Assembly (NCBI GenBank): GCA_039621445.1
Contig: CP154955.1
Span: forward strand, 60,109,564 to 60,173,563
Source: Euglena gracilis
Lineage: Eukaryota > Euglenida > Euglenophyceae > Euglenales
Length of the DNA stretch: 64,000 bases
Direction: 5' to 3'
In this document: piece after piece, positions 45,001 to 53,255 of the stretch
How the letters are laid out: every line of letters begins with the position of its first letter
Position numbering within the stretch: the first letter of the stretch is position 1
The notes under the pieces: model-generated
What the model saw: the letters and a program-made list of their open reading frames with translations, nothing else
Databases searched by the model: none
What the model was told of the DNA's origin: nothing
Translations under genes and position numbers: made by a program

Positions 45001-48000
45001 CGAAACTGCCCTCAAGTTCCTGCTTCCCAAAGCGCAGGCAGGTGGGCTTTTCCCTTGAGGTTTCCTCCATTAGCTCTTCTCGTGACGTGTTTCTGGCTCA
45101 CCTCCACCTGTTACGAAACAGAAGGGGGACCCCGGAGGGCTGTCTTCGTCCTCCAGGGCCCACCGATGGCTGTCGGCAGGACATAATGTGGTGAACTGAA
45201 CACCTGCCATGCTCCAGAAGGCTCACGGTGGCACATAGGCAGCTTAATCAGCTGCCACAACCCCTTACTGCAGTCCCCCCCCCACACACCAGGTATATGG
45301 GGCACATTCACATCCCAGGGGCAGAACCCATTCCACGATGCTGCATGGATGCATTGAAAGGACCTGGAAAATGGCATTGCTGGGTGTGAGGAGATTGTTT
45401 CTTGACCTTTTAGCCTCTTCAACTCACTGCCCAGCCCAGACCACCTCCCTTCTTGAACCAGACAAGCACGTCCAGGACACGCATTCCTGTTGGACATCCA
45501 GTGTCTGCCTCTTGCAAACTAACTCGAGGCCGAGGGTTTTCTCCCTCAAAATAGCCACAAAACACACCACCTACCAACTCACACCAAAATGACCCCCTCA
45601 AAGTTGACACCAAAAATGCGGTTTCAGTATCATTTCAGAACACGCAGCATTTAGGCCACGCAAACGCAAACACAACCATCCACGATGCCACCATTGCAAT
45701 CGGTCATCATCCAGGCACATTTCAGGCACAGTTTGGGCAGCCAACATCCAGAAACCAGAGACTTGTGGTGGGACCTTAATTGACATTGGGGCAGATGGCA
45801 GCAGATGGGCACTGACGTTGTGGCCAACGTGATTGCCTCCACTCTTATGGGGCAAGAACGTCCAGTGCCGAATCCGCACCCTTCATGCCAACAAACCATC
45901 TAGCTCACCAATAGGAAGCGGAATCCCGCTTCTCTCGTTCAGGGTCCACATCGGATGATTGCCATGATTGCACTCCTTTCAGAGACATTTGTTTTAATTG
46001 GAGTGAAGTGGTTAGATGTTGTCCTGTGTTGATGAGGTTGATGCCAGGCCTGAAGGTGATTGTTTGTTATGATGTGAATTGGAGGAAGTTTCAGAGGAAG
46101 CGAAAACCCGCTTCGTCCATGCCAAAATTGAAAAATAACGGGCAGGTTTTGCTAAGTCGTTCAGTCCAAAAGGGTTGTTTCCCCCCAAAAAGGAAGCGGA
46201 TTGCCGCTTCCCCTAAAACACTACCAAAAATCTCCAAAAAATGTAAGCTAGCTCTAACCCCAAAAAATTTGCACGGTTTTGGGTGCCGATTTTGGGGTCA
46301 AAATCCGATCCAGCAAGTCAAATTTTAGGTGGGCAATTTGCGCCGCCGAAGTCAGGAATCTGTCACGTCTTTTCCCGGACTCTCTCGCTTGGGTCGGCAA
46401 AATGATTTGGCACCGAAAGCGCTGGAAAGGGGTGGTGACGCCCCCACGACAGGGTGAGATGGGGAGAAGTACGTGTTGGTTTTGTTTTACTCTTCCACTT
46501 TCTTTTCTCTTTCAGGCAAGAAGGTGCGGCCCACCCCGGCCCCGGCCGCCGCCTCCACGGAGCGGCTGCTGTGGATCCCTGGTGTCAAGGCCCCGGAGCA
46601 CCTGAACAACACGCTGGTCGGGGACCGCGGCTTCGACCCGCTGAACCTCGGCAAGAACCCCAACGCCCTGGAGCGCTTCCGCGTGTCCGAGGTGTTCCAC
46701 GGCCGGCTGGCCATGCTGGCGTTCGCTGGGGTGCTGGTGCCGGAGCTCCTGGCCATGCCCCAGCAATGAAATGATTCATTTTGAGTTTCCATTTTGATTT
46801 CTAAGGCGGCGTTTTCCTGCAACAAGTGGGGGGGGGGCGATACCCACCCCAGGAACCGGCGGGAAAACCGCTGAGAACCTTTTTGCCTTGGTGCTGGCAG
46901 CCTCAGAGCATGCCCAAAACCGCGTGCAAAAATGGCCGCCCGTTTGCTTTTTTTTTAGAAAACGGTTAATATCCCTTAGCAATAGCAAGCTTACCCTCAG
47001 GGAAATCATTTTTGGGACAGCCTCGCGGGCACAGGGGTTCTTTCAGTGTGGACCCCGGGGGGATCATGGGGGAGTGGGACATACTTTTTGGCGCTGAAAA
47101 AAATTGAAAAAAAGCTTCTATTCTTGGTATTTTTCGCGATTTTTGTTCATTTTCGGGGGAAAATTCAGTGCAGCCCCCAGGACCCTCCACCTCCCCCCGG
47201 ACTGAAAAAAACCCCTACCCGGGCGTTGTATGAAGTCTCTGCCGCTTTCCTTGCCCTCATTGTCCATGTCTGCAAAATGAACACAGCTGGAGGCATGCCG
47301 CTGCGCGGAGTGGCGTGGTACGACGCCGTCCACACCCCGGACCCGATCACGCTGACCACGTTCCTGCTGGTGCTGGCCGGGGCCACGGGCCCCATCGAGC
47401 TGTGGCGGTACGACGGCCGGTTCCCCGCCTGGGAGGAGGGGGAGGAGCTGGAGCCCAAGGTGGCCGACATCGCCTACCCGGGGGCCGACCCGTTCGAGTG
47501 GTCCAGCGAGGAGGCCAAGCTGAAGGAGCTGAAGAACGGCCGGCTGGCCATGATCGCCGTGCTGGGCTTCTACTTCCAGCACGCCAAGACGGGGGCCAGC
47601 CCCATCGAGAACCTGGTCGCGTTCATCAACGACGGCGCCAACATCACCACCGCCATGTTCGCCACTGCCGGTACGCTGATACCCAGTGACTTATTTTGTC
47701 ACTTCACTTATTTTGCACTTCACCCCAAACATTTAATTATGCTTTTTTTTGTATGCTCCCTTTTCTCCATCAGGCAAGAAGGTGCGGCCCACCCCGGCCC
47801 CGGCCGCCGCCTCCACGGAGCGGCTGCTGTGGATTCCCGGCGCTAAGGCCCCGGAGCACCTGAACAACACGCTGGTCGGGGACCGCGGCTTCGACCCGCT
47901 GAACCTCGGCAAGAACCCCAACGCCCTGGAGCGCTTCCGCGTGTCCGAGGTGTTCCACGGCCGGCTGGCCATGCTGGCATTCGCCGGGGCGCTGGTGCCG

Positions 48001-49256
48001 GAGCTGTTGGCCACTCCCCAACATGTGTTTTGTTTGTTGGAGGAAAGGATGTTGTTGGGTTTTTTTTCACATCCAAATCAGGTTTGTTTTGGTTGGGTGC
48101 CCACCCGACGGGGGGCATTTGCTTAAGGGATTGCAGCCTCCCCCCCCTGGGGGGGCTGGACTGCAGCTAGTCCAAAATTGGCTGGTGGGATTTCTAGCAG
48201 ACTCCCCCCCCCCCCCTAGGGGGTCTGCTTCCAGGGCCAGCCAGTGGAAAATTTTTCCAGTGATCAGCGCAAAGCGCCGAAAAAATTTTTTGGGGACCCC
48301 CCAAAATGGCCTAAAATGCCCGTTTTTGCCCATTTTTGGGAATTTTTGGAACAAAATCAGCCAAAACCTTATTAAAAGCCTCATTTTTCCTCGGGCGCTG
48401 TGCCGGAGGATTTTTTTTTTCCAGTTCGGAGGACCCCCGGACCCCCCCCCCCGGGGGGAGGGGGGTCCAGCTAGTCCATTTTTTCCAATGTCTAGCCGAT
48501 TGGCTTGCCAGAAGCAAGGCCTGGTTGGGGGTTGCAGGAACCAGGTCGGTGGGCAAGAGGGGAACCCCCTTCATGTTTGAGGGTTTCTCCAAGGAGATAT
48601 TTTTAACATGACTATTTGAAATTTGCAACCCCAAGGGTCGAACGTCCACTTTGTTTTCCCTGTAGTTCCTGGTTTCGGTCAGGCACATTTTTGGGCTGTG
48701 CAAAGGAAAATGCATGCGCTCTTAAAAATGCGCTCAAAACAAGCCATCACACTCAAAATTGTCATCGAAATGTCAGGGTGACCAACCAGATCCGCTTCAT
48801 CAGGCCGGGATGTGCAACAATTGCAAGGTGCTGTCTGTGCAGCAATTGCCCTTTTGTTCCATGTGAAGCCTCGCTGGGGTGTGCCGCCGCGCGGCGTGGC
48901 GTGGTACGACGCCGTCCACACCCCGGACCCGATCACGCTGACCACGTTCCTGCTGGTGCTGGCCGGGGCCACGGGCCCCATCGAGCTGTGGCGGTACGAC
49001 GGCCGGTTCCCCGCCTGGGAGGAGGGGGAGGAGCTGGAGCCCAAGGTGGCCGACATCGCCTACCCGGGGGCCGACCCGTTCGAGTGGTCCAGCGAGGAGG
49101 CCAAGCTGAAGGAGCTGAAGAACGGCCGGCTGGCCATGATCGCCGTGCTGGGCTTCTACTTCCAGCACGCCAAGACGGGGGCCAGCCCCATCGAGAACCT
49201 GGTCGCGTTCATCAACGACGGCGCCAACATCACCACCGCCATGTTCGCCACTGCTG
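26858..49256 (+). CDS. Light-harvesting chlorophyll a/b-binding polyprotein (partial gene)
   Basis: Plastid antenna protein made as a chain of repeated LHC units. Three units are present, each 618 nt (206 residues) in two exons (A, 242 nt; B, 376 nt). Each unit has [17 protein letters not shown] and [12 protein letters not shown] (first membrane helix with chlorophyll-ligand E/H), WYDAV, a second helix ([20 protein letters not shown]), and [18 protein letters not shown] (third helix, ligands E/N), TGASPIENL. Units are joined ...[17 protein letters not shown] without a stop. WYDAV and FQHAKTG..PIENL resemble LHCI more than LHCII proteins; the class is not certain. The upstream exons 26,858-27,906 look like the two-hydrophobic-segment presequence of euglenid plastid proteins. 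The gene probably continues, since the last exon ends in a splice donor and no stop exon is seen. Confidence 0.85.
27064..27203 (+). CDS. Proposed LHC presequence exon 2 (linker)
   Basis: Phase-1 start, [16 protein letters not shown] then a Ser/Thr/Pro/Ala-rich, weakly charged linker ending SFSQ, donor CAG|GTATCC in phase 0. It spaces the two hydrophobic segments by about 70 residues, close to the roughly 60 known for class I euglenid presequences. Confidence 0.5.
27792..27906 (+). CDS. Proposed LHC presequence exon 3 (second membrane segment)
   Basis: [20 protein letters not shown] is a clear stop-transfer helix followed by basic residues (AQRK). The exon ends LLATAG in phase 1 (G|GTGTGT), the same four residues (ATAG), phase and donor context that end each LHC B exon, so it can splice directly to an A exon (G|GC AAG AAG). 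The nearest A exon is 14.2 kb downstream. Confidence 0.6.
28000..29060. other. Mostly unique DNA, no gene seen
   Basis: A repeated CCCCGTGTCCCCCC..GTGTCCCG segment occurs at 27,975 and 28,250 and an AGCCCACTTGGGGG doublet at 28,765-28,805. The remainder shows no family, conserved motif or terminal repeat. Confidence 0.35.
29110..31095. repeat. GGTCGGGCCGACC-type repeat complex with a GACGACCAAGG tandem
   Basis: 29,115-29,470 matches 61,740-62,260. 29,560-29,870 holds two tandem copies of a unit of about 150 bp (GACGACCAAGGGCGCCG, GCATTACATGCGCGCCTGG, GATTTTGTTATTGGAGG); 30,400-30,720 holds inverted copies, and 40,840-41,210 three direct copies. 30,050-30,200 and 31,020-31,095 are palindrome-rich ends (GGTGGTCGGGCCGACTAGTC) of the same family. 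Confidence 0.65.
31140..31700. repeat. Two direct copies of a TGAAAAGAGCTTTCGATCGA repeat
   Basis: The word occurs at about 31,284 and 31,574 within longer similar segments (CGCGATCGxCGGA about 80 bp on); a decayed inverted copy is at 13,730-13,760. No gene is recognised. Confidence 0.55.
31725..31845. repeat. Paired hairpins GACGCCGGTTCTGTCC
   Basis: GACGCCGG..CCGGCGTC at 31,739-31,769, then GGTGGCGGACGCCGG..CCGGCGTCCGCCACC at 31,791-31,835: two neighbouring stem-loops sharing the loop text TTCTGTCC. The same text recurs beside the element at 32,740-32,830. Confidence 0.7.
32374..32491. mobile_element. 118-bp foldback MITE nested in another MITE end
   Basis: CAGGGTTGACG at the left and CGTCAACCCTG at the right enclose A/T palindromes (AAAAAACATGTTTTTT). 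The 8-bp AAAAAAAC is duplicated at 32,366-32,373 and 32,492-32,499. The host text reads CAGTCTTAAAAAAAC|..|CCTG, i.e. the right terminus of the CAGGGG-TTTTTTTAAG family, so one element sits in another. Confidence 0.75.
32768..32823. mobile_element. 56-bp hAT-like mini-MITE, 8-bp TSD TTCTGGAC
   Basis: CAGGCTTCTTTTTAAG at the left, CTTAAAAAGAAGCCTG at the right, perfect 16-bp inverted repeats with a 24-bp middle. Perfect 8-bp flanks at 32,760-32,767 and 32,824-32,831. The shortest intact member seen here. Confidence 0.85.
33105..34317. mobile_element. 1.2-kb element with about 100-bp inverted termini
   Basis: Left arm (GACCGACACTAACAGATTCA, GCGCCGGGCG, GGTTGACG) is repeated inverted at 34,210-34,317. 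The arms lead into A/T palindromes. A 410-bp Tc1-like MITE is inserted at 33,790. No coding frame is recognised. Confidence 0.65.
33790..34199. mobile_element. 410-bp Tc1/mariner-like MITE (TA duplication)
   Basis: C-run then CTAGTCGTACGACC at the left, GGTCATACGACTAG then G-run at the right, TA on both sides. The interior has four GGTCACAGGTTGCAGG words and a GGCGCGAAGCGCC dyad. It is nearly identical to 43,551-43,961, suggesting recent spread. Confidence 0.8.
34318..35402. mobile_element. 1.1-kb element with AAAACCTATTTT termini and 32-bp tandems
   Basis: TAAAACCTATTTTGTCTGGG at the left and the inverse near 35,375-35,402 (CAGGCGTCAGGCCCAGAAAA) form the ends; an internal copy of the right end is at 34,880. 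Tandems of a 32-bp unit (GAAATCGACCGACATAAACG) lie at 34,427-34,515 and, in opposite orientation, 35,211-35,335. Confidence 0.65.
35532..36929. mobile_element. 1.4-kb hAT-like element, 8-bp TSD ATACGGGT
   Basis: Left CAGGGATTTTTTTAAGTTTGG, right CCGGTCTTAAAAAAACCCCTG; identical flanks at 35,524-35,531 and 36,930-36,937. Both ends carry the homopolymer-rich MITE core, with 900 bp of unrelated DNA between (35,700-36,650), so it may be two MITEs mobilised as a unit or a MITE with captured DNA. No transposase is recognised. Confidence 0.82.
37842..37975 (-). pseudogene. Tc1/mariner transposase C-terminus (fragment)
   Basis: The minus strand reads [20 protein letters not shown], then [19 protein letters not shown] and HTRY, stop. 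This is the conserved C-terminal end of Tc1-like DDE transposases (W..I..E.....L..SMP.R...V....GG.T.Y). Upstream the frame runs into TTTTTTTTAAAG, a repeat terminus, and no DDE catalytic part is seen, so it is a fragment or a last exon. It is the only transposase text I recognise in the window. Confidence 0.75.
38309..38423. repeat. Foldback, AAGAACTGTGTTTGGGCC family
   Basis: A second copy of the 24,333-24,450 foldback, with the same GGGGCGGGGACCGCG arm and a GGCGCC loop. The following 38,447-38,490 matches 24,456-24,505. Confidence 0.75.
38560..40555. other. Homopolymer- and GGCGCC-rich non-coding stretch
   Basis: No gene. Contains an orphan MITE terminus (TCTTAAAAAAACCCCTG ending 38,772), CTAGC-rich text like that at 12,130, dyads GGCGCAAAGCGCC, and a duplicated TTTTTGCCCAAAAAGTGCCC (40,372-40,430). 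Confidence 0.4.
40556..41413. mobile_element. 0.86-kb element with GAAATTGGTGATGGACTTTT termini
   Basis: Left GAAATTGGTGATGGACTTTT then GGTGGTCGCTAGCGAC; the right end is its inverse, giving more than 30 bp of inverted repeat. Three tandem copies of the GACGACCAAGG unit lie inside (40,850-41,200). A related right end is at 30,165-30,200. Confidence 0.7.
42127..42368 (+). CDS. LHC unit 1, exon A
   Basis: Acceptor CCGTTCAG, phase-1 start GC AAG AAG. Encodes [19 protein letters not shown] to ELLAT, including the first membrane helix [20 protein letters not shown]. The intron 42,369-42,876 begins CCCCAG (CAG at +4..+6). The matching acceptor CTG has one base fewer before the in-frame exon start than in unit 2, so the junction is uncertain by a few bases. 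Confidence 0.93.
42877..43252 (+). CDS. LHC unit 1, exon B
   Basis: [20 protein letters not shown] onward, second helix, the acidic [20 protein letters not shown] loop, third helix [20 protein letters not shown], ending FATAG with G|GTGTGG. The donor is conventional GT, and the partner acceptor is TCTCTTTCAG at 46,515 (3.3-kb intron). Confidence 0.93.
43551..43961. mobile_element. 411-bp Tc1/mariner-like MITE (TA duplication)
   Basis: Near-identical sister of 33,790-34,199, with TA at 43,549-43,550 and 43,962-43,963. It lies in the intron between LHC units 1 and 2. Confidence 0.8.
44254..44372. repeat. GGATAACTAC tandem repeat
   Basis: About a dozen imperfect copies of a 10-bp GGATAACTAC/GGATAAGCCC word; a second short array of the same word is at 44,877-44,915. 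Confidence 0.7.
46516..46757 (+). CDS. LHC unit 2, exon A
   Basis: Same as unit 1 exon A except V for A in GALVPEL and M for T in the last codon. The following intron (46,758-47,294) starts CCCCAG and ends CTGGAGGC: CAG and CTG are exactly at +4..+6 and -8..-6, phase 0 is kept, and no GT donor exists between the helix and the in-frame stop. This is the clearest nonconventional intron of the LHC gene. Confidence 0.93.
47295..47670 (+). CDS. LHC unit 2, exon B
   Basis: Identical in protein to the other B exons apart from its start ([10 protein letters not shown] instead of [10 protein letters not shown]). Ends G|GTACGC; the next intron is only 103 bp (47,671-47,773), conventional, with acceptor TCTCCATCAG. 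Confidence 0.93.
47774..48015 (+). CDS. LHC unit 3, exon A
   Basis: As unit 1, with A for V in [10 protein letters not shown]. The donor region reads ACT|CCCCAA; +4..+6 is CAA here instead of CAG, so pairing with the acceptor CTG is two of three. Confidence 0.92.
48881..49256 (+). CDS. LHC unit 3, exon B
   Basis: Same protein sequence as unit 1 B. Ends ATAG with G|GTGTGC. The 40 nt after the donor are similar to the start of the unit-2 intron (CTGAxACCCAGTGAC), which supports an intron rather than read-through to the stop at about 49,331. No further A exon is found to the window end. Confidence 0.92.
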
Positions 49257-50290
49257 GTGTGCTGACACCCAGTGACAGCTTTGTTTTGTATTTCACCTCA
49301 CCAACCATCCCCCCAGCAAACTGTCATGCCTGACAACCTGTCAACGGTTTCCCGCCCGGGAAGCTGTTCGGGTTCGTGTCACCGGCCATTCTATCAGTGT
49401 AGGAAGTTATCAGTCTCCCCGACACTCCCCAACCTGTCAGATGACAGCTTTCGCGGGGACCCCCCTCGGGGGCGGGGGTAGTGCCTGCCTGGGCAGGCAC
49501 TCCGGACCAGGCTTGTGCTTAGTCGGGTGCCTACCCCACGGGGGGGGGGGGTGCTAGTGGCAGGCACCTCATAGCACCCGATCTGACCCCCCCCCCCCGG
49601 GGGGGCAGGGTTTTGGGGGGTGCCTGCCCATAGCAGGCACCCCCATCCGACCTCAGCGCTGGAAACGGCCGTTTTCAAAGAAAATTTTATGGGTCCCCCC
49701 CAGGCAATTGCTTAAGCACTGACCAACCCCCCCCCCCCCCGGGGGGGGGGGTGACTGGTTTTTTCAAAGGGGCGGACTGGTTTTTTGCCCGGCCTCCCCC
49801 CCCCCCCCCCCCCCGGGGGGGGGTCGGCCAGGAGTGGGCTTGAGTGACCCCGGCGCCGAAGGCGCCGGAAAAATTTTTAGGGCCTAAAATGGCCTGAAGT
49901 GACTGGAAAGTGGCCGTTTTTCTGAGTGGCCGACCCCCCCCCCCGGGGGGGGTAGTTAATGGCTGGTTTTTTGAAAATGAGTGACTGACTGGTTTTTAAA
50001 AAAAGTGGAGTGACCCCCCCCCCCCCCCGGGGTCGGTAAGCAATTGTATGGTCCCCCCCGGACCCCTATCCCCCTCCCCCGGGGGGGGGGGTGTGTCTGC
50101 TGGGGGCAGGCACCCCAAAGCACCCACCCACCCCCCTGGTCCGTAAGCACAAGCATGCTCTGTACCCCCCCCCCCCCCCCAGGGATGGATGGGAAGCCCT
50201 TCGGTATTGAGGTAGGTGGTAGGGGGGGGCCGGACCACCCCCCCCCCCCCCGGGGGGGTAAGGGGGTAGGGGGGGGGGTCCGGACCACGG
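49257..50290. other. Homopolymer-rich repeats after the last LHC exon
   Basis: Probably intron. GCCTGCCxxGGCAGGCAC palindromes (49,480-49,640), then the CCAGTCACT-type repeat family in both orientations (49,700-50,040), then C/G runs. No coding segment. Confidence 0.45.
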
Positions 50291-50298
50291 CGCAAGGC

Positions 50299-51672
50299 GG
50301 TAGACTGGGGGGGGGGGGTAGTGGGTAGTCGGCCGACTACCCAATTGGTCCACCGACTAGTCCTAGTCGGTAGCTAGTCGGCGAGACAGGGGGGGGGGGG
50401 TAGTGGGTAGTCGGCCAACTAGTCGGCCGACTACCCACTCTAATGTACTAACGGGTCAAAACCGCCGACTTTTAAGCCCCCCCCCCATGAACAAAATCCA
50501 ATGCAAACTAGTCGGTGGCTAGTCGGCGGTCATAAAAATGGTCTGTGGCGGGCCCAAATCACCCGGAAATGGTCCGGATGGGTCCAAATAAGTGTCTTAC
50601 GCCTAAATAAACACCCCCAGATGGAAATCTTTGGTCAGTGGGGGGTCGGTGGGCCCTTGATGGGGGTCCGGAGGGGTAAAAAAGCAATGATGAAACAGGG
50701 ATTACATTAAAATCCTTTAGAAATGCAATCTGCAATCTGCGTTTTGCATCACGAGAGGCAGAAAACCCCCCCCTGCACCCCAATCCTACATTCAAATAAC
50801 AAAATCCCTTCTGTGTTGGGATCATACTCGGGGTCTGAGTCGTCTTTGTGGCTCACTTTGGCATAGGGGGGTGGGCCGCCGCCCCCCGCACCCCCCCCCC
50901 CCTCAAATAACAAAAATCTTTCTTTTTTGGCAACATACTTGGGGGCCAAAGCGTTTTTTTATCTCCCTTTGGCATAGGCGGGGGGGGCCCCCCCCCCCCC
51001 CCCCCCCCCCCCTCAAATAACAAAATCCCTTCTCTGTTGGCAACATATTCGGGGGCTAAGTCGTTTTTTGTGGCTCACTTTGGCATAGGGGGGGGGGCTC
51101 CGCCCCCCCCCCCCCACCCCCCCCTCAAATAACAAAATCCCTTCTGTGTTGGCAACATACTCGGGGGCTAAGTCGTTTTTGTGGCTTACTTTGGCATAGG
51201 CGGGGGGGGGCTCCCCCCCCCCGCACCCCCCCCTCAAATAACAAAATCCCTTCTATGTTGGCTATAGACTTGGGGGATAAGACCCTTTTTTTGTGCAAAT
51301 TTTGACTTATATTGAAAATTCAATGGGGAGAGGTGTACTTTTGTCAAAAGTGGCCCAAAATGGACATTTCCCCCCAATTTTTTTTGCATATTCATCCCCG
51401 ATTGGGGGGTTCTGGAGCCATTTGGGTGGGTTTTGACCGGCGTTGAGGTGATTTAGACTTTTTTTTTTACCAGGGGGCGGGCTTAAAAGTTGGCGGTTTT
51501 GACCCGTTAGTACATTAGAGTGGGTAGTCGGCCGACTAGTCGGCCGACTACCCACTACCCCCCCGCCGACTAGCCACCGACCAATTAGTCGGCCGACTAG
51601 TCGGTGGACCAATTGGGTAGTCGGCCGACTAGTCGGCCGACTACCCACTACCCCCCCCCCCCCAATCTACCG
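50299..51672. mobile_element. 1.4-kb element with CGGTAGACTGGGGG termini
   Basis: CGGTAGACTGGGGG at the left, CCCCCCAATCTACCG at the right, each followed inward by GTAGTCGGCCGACTA palindromes. Inside is the 110-bp array at 50,794-51,290. A related element spans 56,042-57,691; single ends are at 62,651 and 62,838. No target duplication is clear. Confidence 0.6.
50794..51290. repeat. 110-bp tandem array, five copies
   Basis: Each unit holds TCAAATAACAAAATCCCTTC, GTTGGCAACATACT, GTGGCTCACTTTGGCATAGG and a G/C run. Unit starts lie near 50,793, 50,902, 51,012, 51,124 and 51,233. Two more units close the window (63,855-64,000). Confidence 0.8.
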
Positions 51673-51674
51673 TT

Positions 51675-52932
51675 TGGCACTCCGGACCACCCCCCCCCCC
51701 TAGATGTTGGGGGGGGGTCCGGACCCCCCCTCCCCCCCCTCCTTGACAGGTGCCAAAATAGCAGAAAATTTTCTTCCGGTGCACAGCGCCGGAAAATGAG
51801 CAAAAAAACACCCCTTTTGCTGATTTTTGGCCATATTGCCCATTTTTTGATGTGTTGGTGTTTTCCCCCAAAAACATGTTCAAAAAATTTCAGAAAATGA
51901 GCATTTTTGGATCGATTTTCAAAGAAAAATCAGGGTTTTTTGACCGATTCCGACCCGATTTCCGGCCCTTTGCCCGTCCATGAAATCGAAAAAATTTCGG
52001 CCCCCCCCCCCTCAGTTTCGAGGTAGGAGGGGGGGGTCCGACCCCCCCCCCTCCGTGTCAGGAGGGGGGGTCCGACCCACCCCCCCCCCCTCAAGGCTTC
52101 CCATCCATCCCTGCCCCCCCCCCCGGGGTTGGTAAAAAAAACAGCCTGGGCCGGAGTATTTTGAAAATTGGGCAGAAATGCTAGTTTTTTGTTTTGTTTT
52201 TGTTTTCACTTCAAGGTATTTCCAGGGGCGCCGATTTTTTAGGTGGCAATTTCCCCTCAGCACCGAAGGAATTTTCTTTGCGCAGGTGCTGTGGTGGGTG
52301 GGGTGAGCCCCCCTCCACCAAGATTTCCGTTGGAGCCCTGTGGGCAGGGTTGTATGGGAAGCTCCGCAGACATGGGGTTGGTGGTAGGGGGGTCACCCAC
52401 CCCATCCCCCAGGGCAGAACGGGAATCGGCCGAACAGCCAGGGTGGTGGGTGGGGGGGGATTGACCCCCCCCCCAACCACCTCTTCCCGTATTTCCGGGA
52501 GCACCAATTTTTGGACCCGAAAAAAATTTTCCAGCGCCTTCGGCGCCGGGTGTTTTTTGACCCATATTGGAGGCCCCCCAAAACCAGCCAAAACCCCATT
52601 TTTTCACACCTTCCGAAAATTCAACATTTTCTCAAAATTATGATTTTGAGAGGTTTTTGAAGCAAAAAAAGCCATTGAAAGTCCAGAAAACTTCAAAGAG
52701 AAAAGATGTCAGCAAAGTTCGGTCCGTTTTTTTAACGTTCATTTTTTTCATCCCCCCTCCAAAAAACTGCCAATTTTCTACCCTGAAATTTTGAGTTTTT
52801 TGTGAAAAACAATGTGGTTTTCTTTAAAAAAAATCATGTTTTGGGTGCATTTTTCAAACAAAATTTCAAAATATTTTCCGGCCAAAATCCCCGTTTTCCC
52901 GAAATCGCTGTGGTGGGTGGGGGGGGGTCGAC
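51675..52932. other. No gene; dispersed repeats
   Basis: CCGGTGCACAGCGCCGG dyad at 51,777, an A/T-rich stretch, a CAAGGCTTCCCATCCATCC module (52,093; also 11,290, 38,040 and 50,180), a terminus GGTAAAAAAAACAGCCTG (ending 52,148), and a GTATGGGAAGCTCCGCAGAC module. 52,600-52,900 is unique, A/T-rich. Confidence 0.4.
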
Positions 52933-53147
52933 CAGGGATTTTTTTAAGTTTGGACCCCCGGGGGGGGGGGAGGGGGGGGTAGGGTGGGTGGGTCCGCCGG
53001 ACCCCCTCCCCCCCCCCCCGGGGGGGGTGTACCCCCCGGAGGGGGGTGGGATATATTTCTTTCGGCGCCGCAGGCGCCGAAAAAATTCTATTTTTAGCAC
53101 TTTTCGCGATTTTTCGGCCATTTTTTGTGGGTCCCCCGGACCCCCCT

Positions 53148-53178
<31 letters not shown>

Positions 53179-53255
53179 GGGGGGCCCCCCTTTGGGGGGG
53201 TGGGGGGGTGGCGGGGCACCCCCCCCCCCCCCCCCCGGTCTTAAAAAAACCCCTG
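52933..53255. mobile_element. hAT-like MITE, 8-bp TSD GGGTCGAC
   Basis: CAGGGATTTTTTTAAGTTTGG at the left and GGTCTTAAAAAAACCCCTG at the right, i.e. the reverse orientation of the 6576 copy. Identical flanks at 52,925-52,932 and 53,256-53,263. Confidence 0.88.

Larger units (their letters stand above)
43253..46515 (+). other. Intron between LHC units 1 and 2 (3.3 kb)
   Basis: Conventional GT..AG. Contains a 411-bp Tc1-like MITE, GGATAACTAC tandems (44,254-44,372 and 44,877-44,915), unique stretches 44,380-44,870 and 44,940-45,900 without recognised coding content, and AAGCGG..CCGCTT palindromes (45,915-46,205). Confidence 0.75.

Noticed and set aside
42763-49168. Long antisense and +1-frame open frames over the LHC exons (Arg/His/Gly-rich, up to about 220 codons)
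   Set aside because: They are shadows of the GC-rich LHC codons; the LHC frame has conserved membrane helices and chlorophyll ligands, the others have none.
50794-51290. CRISPR-like regular repeats
   Set aside because: The units are 110-bp tandem copies with homopolymer interiors and no unique spacers; the genome is eukaryotic.
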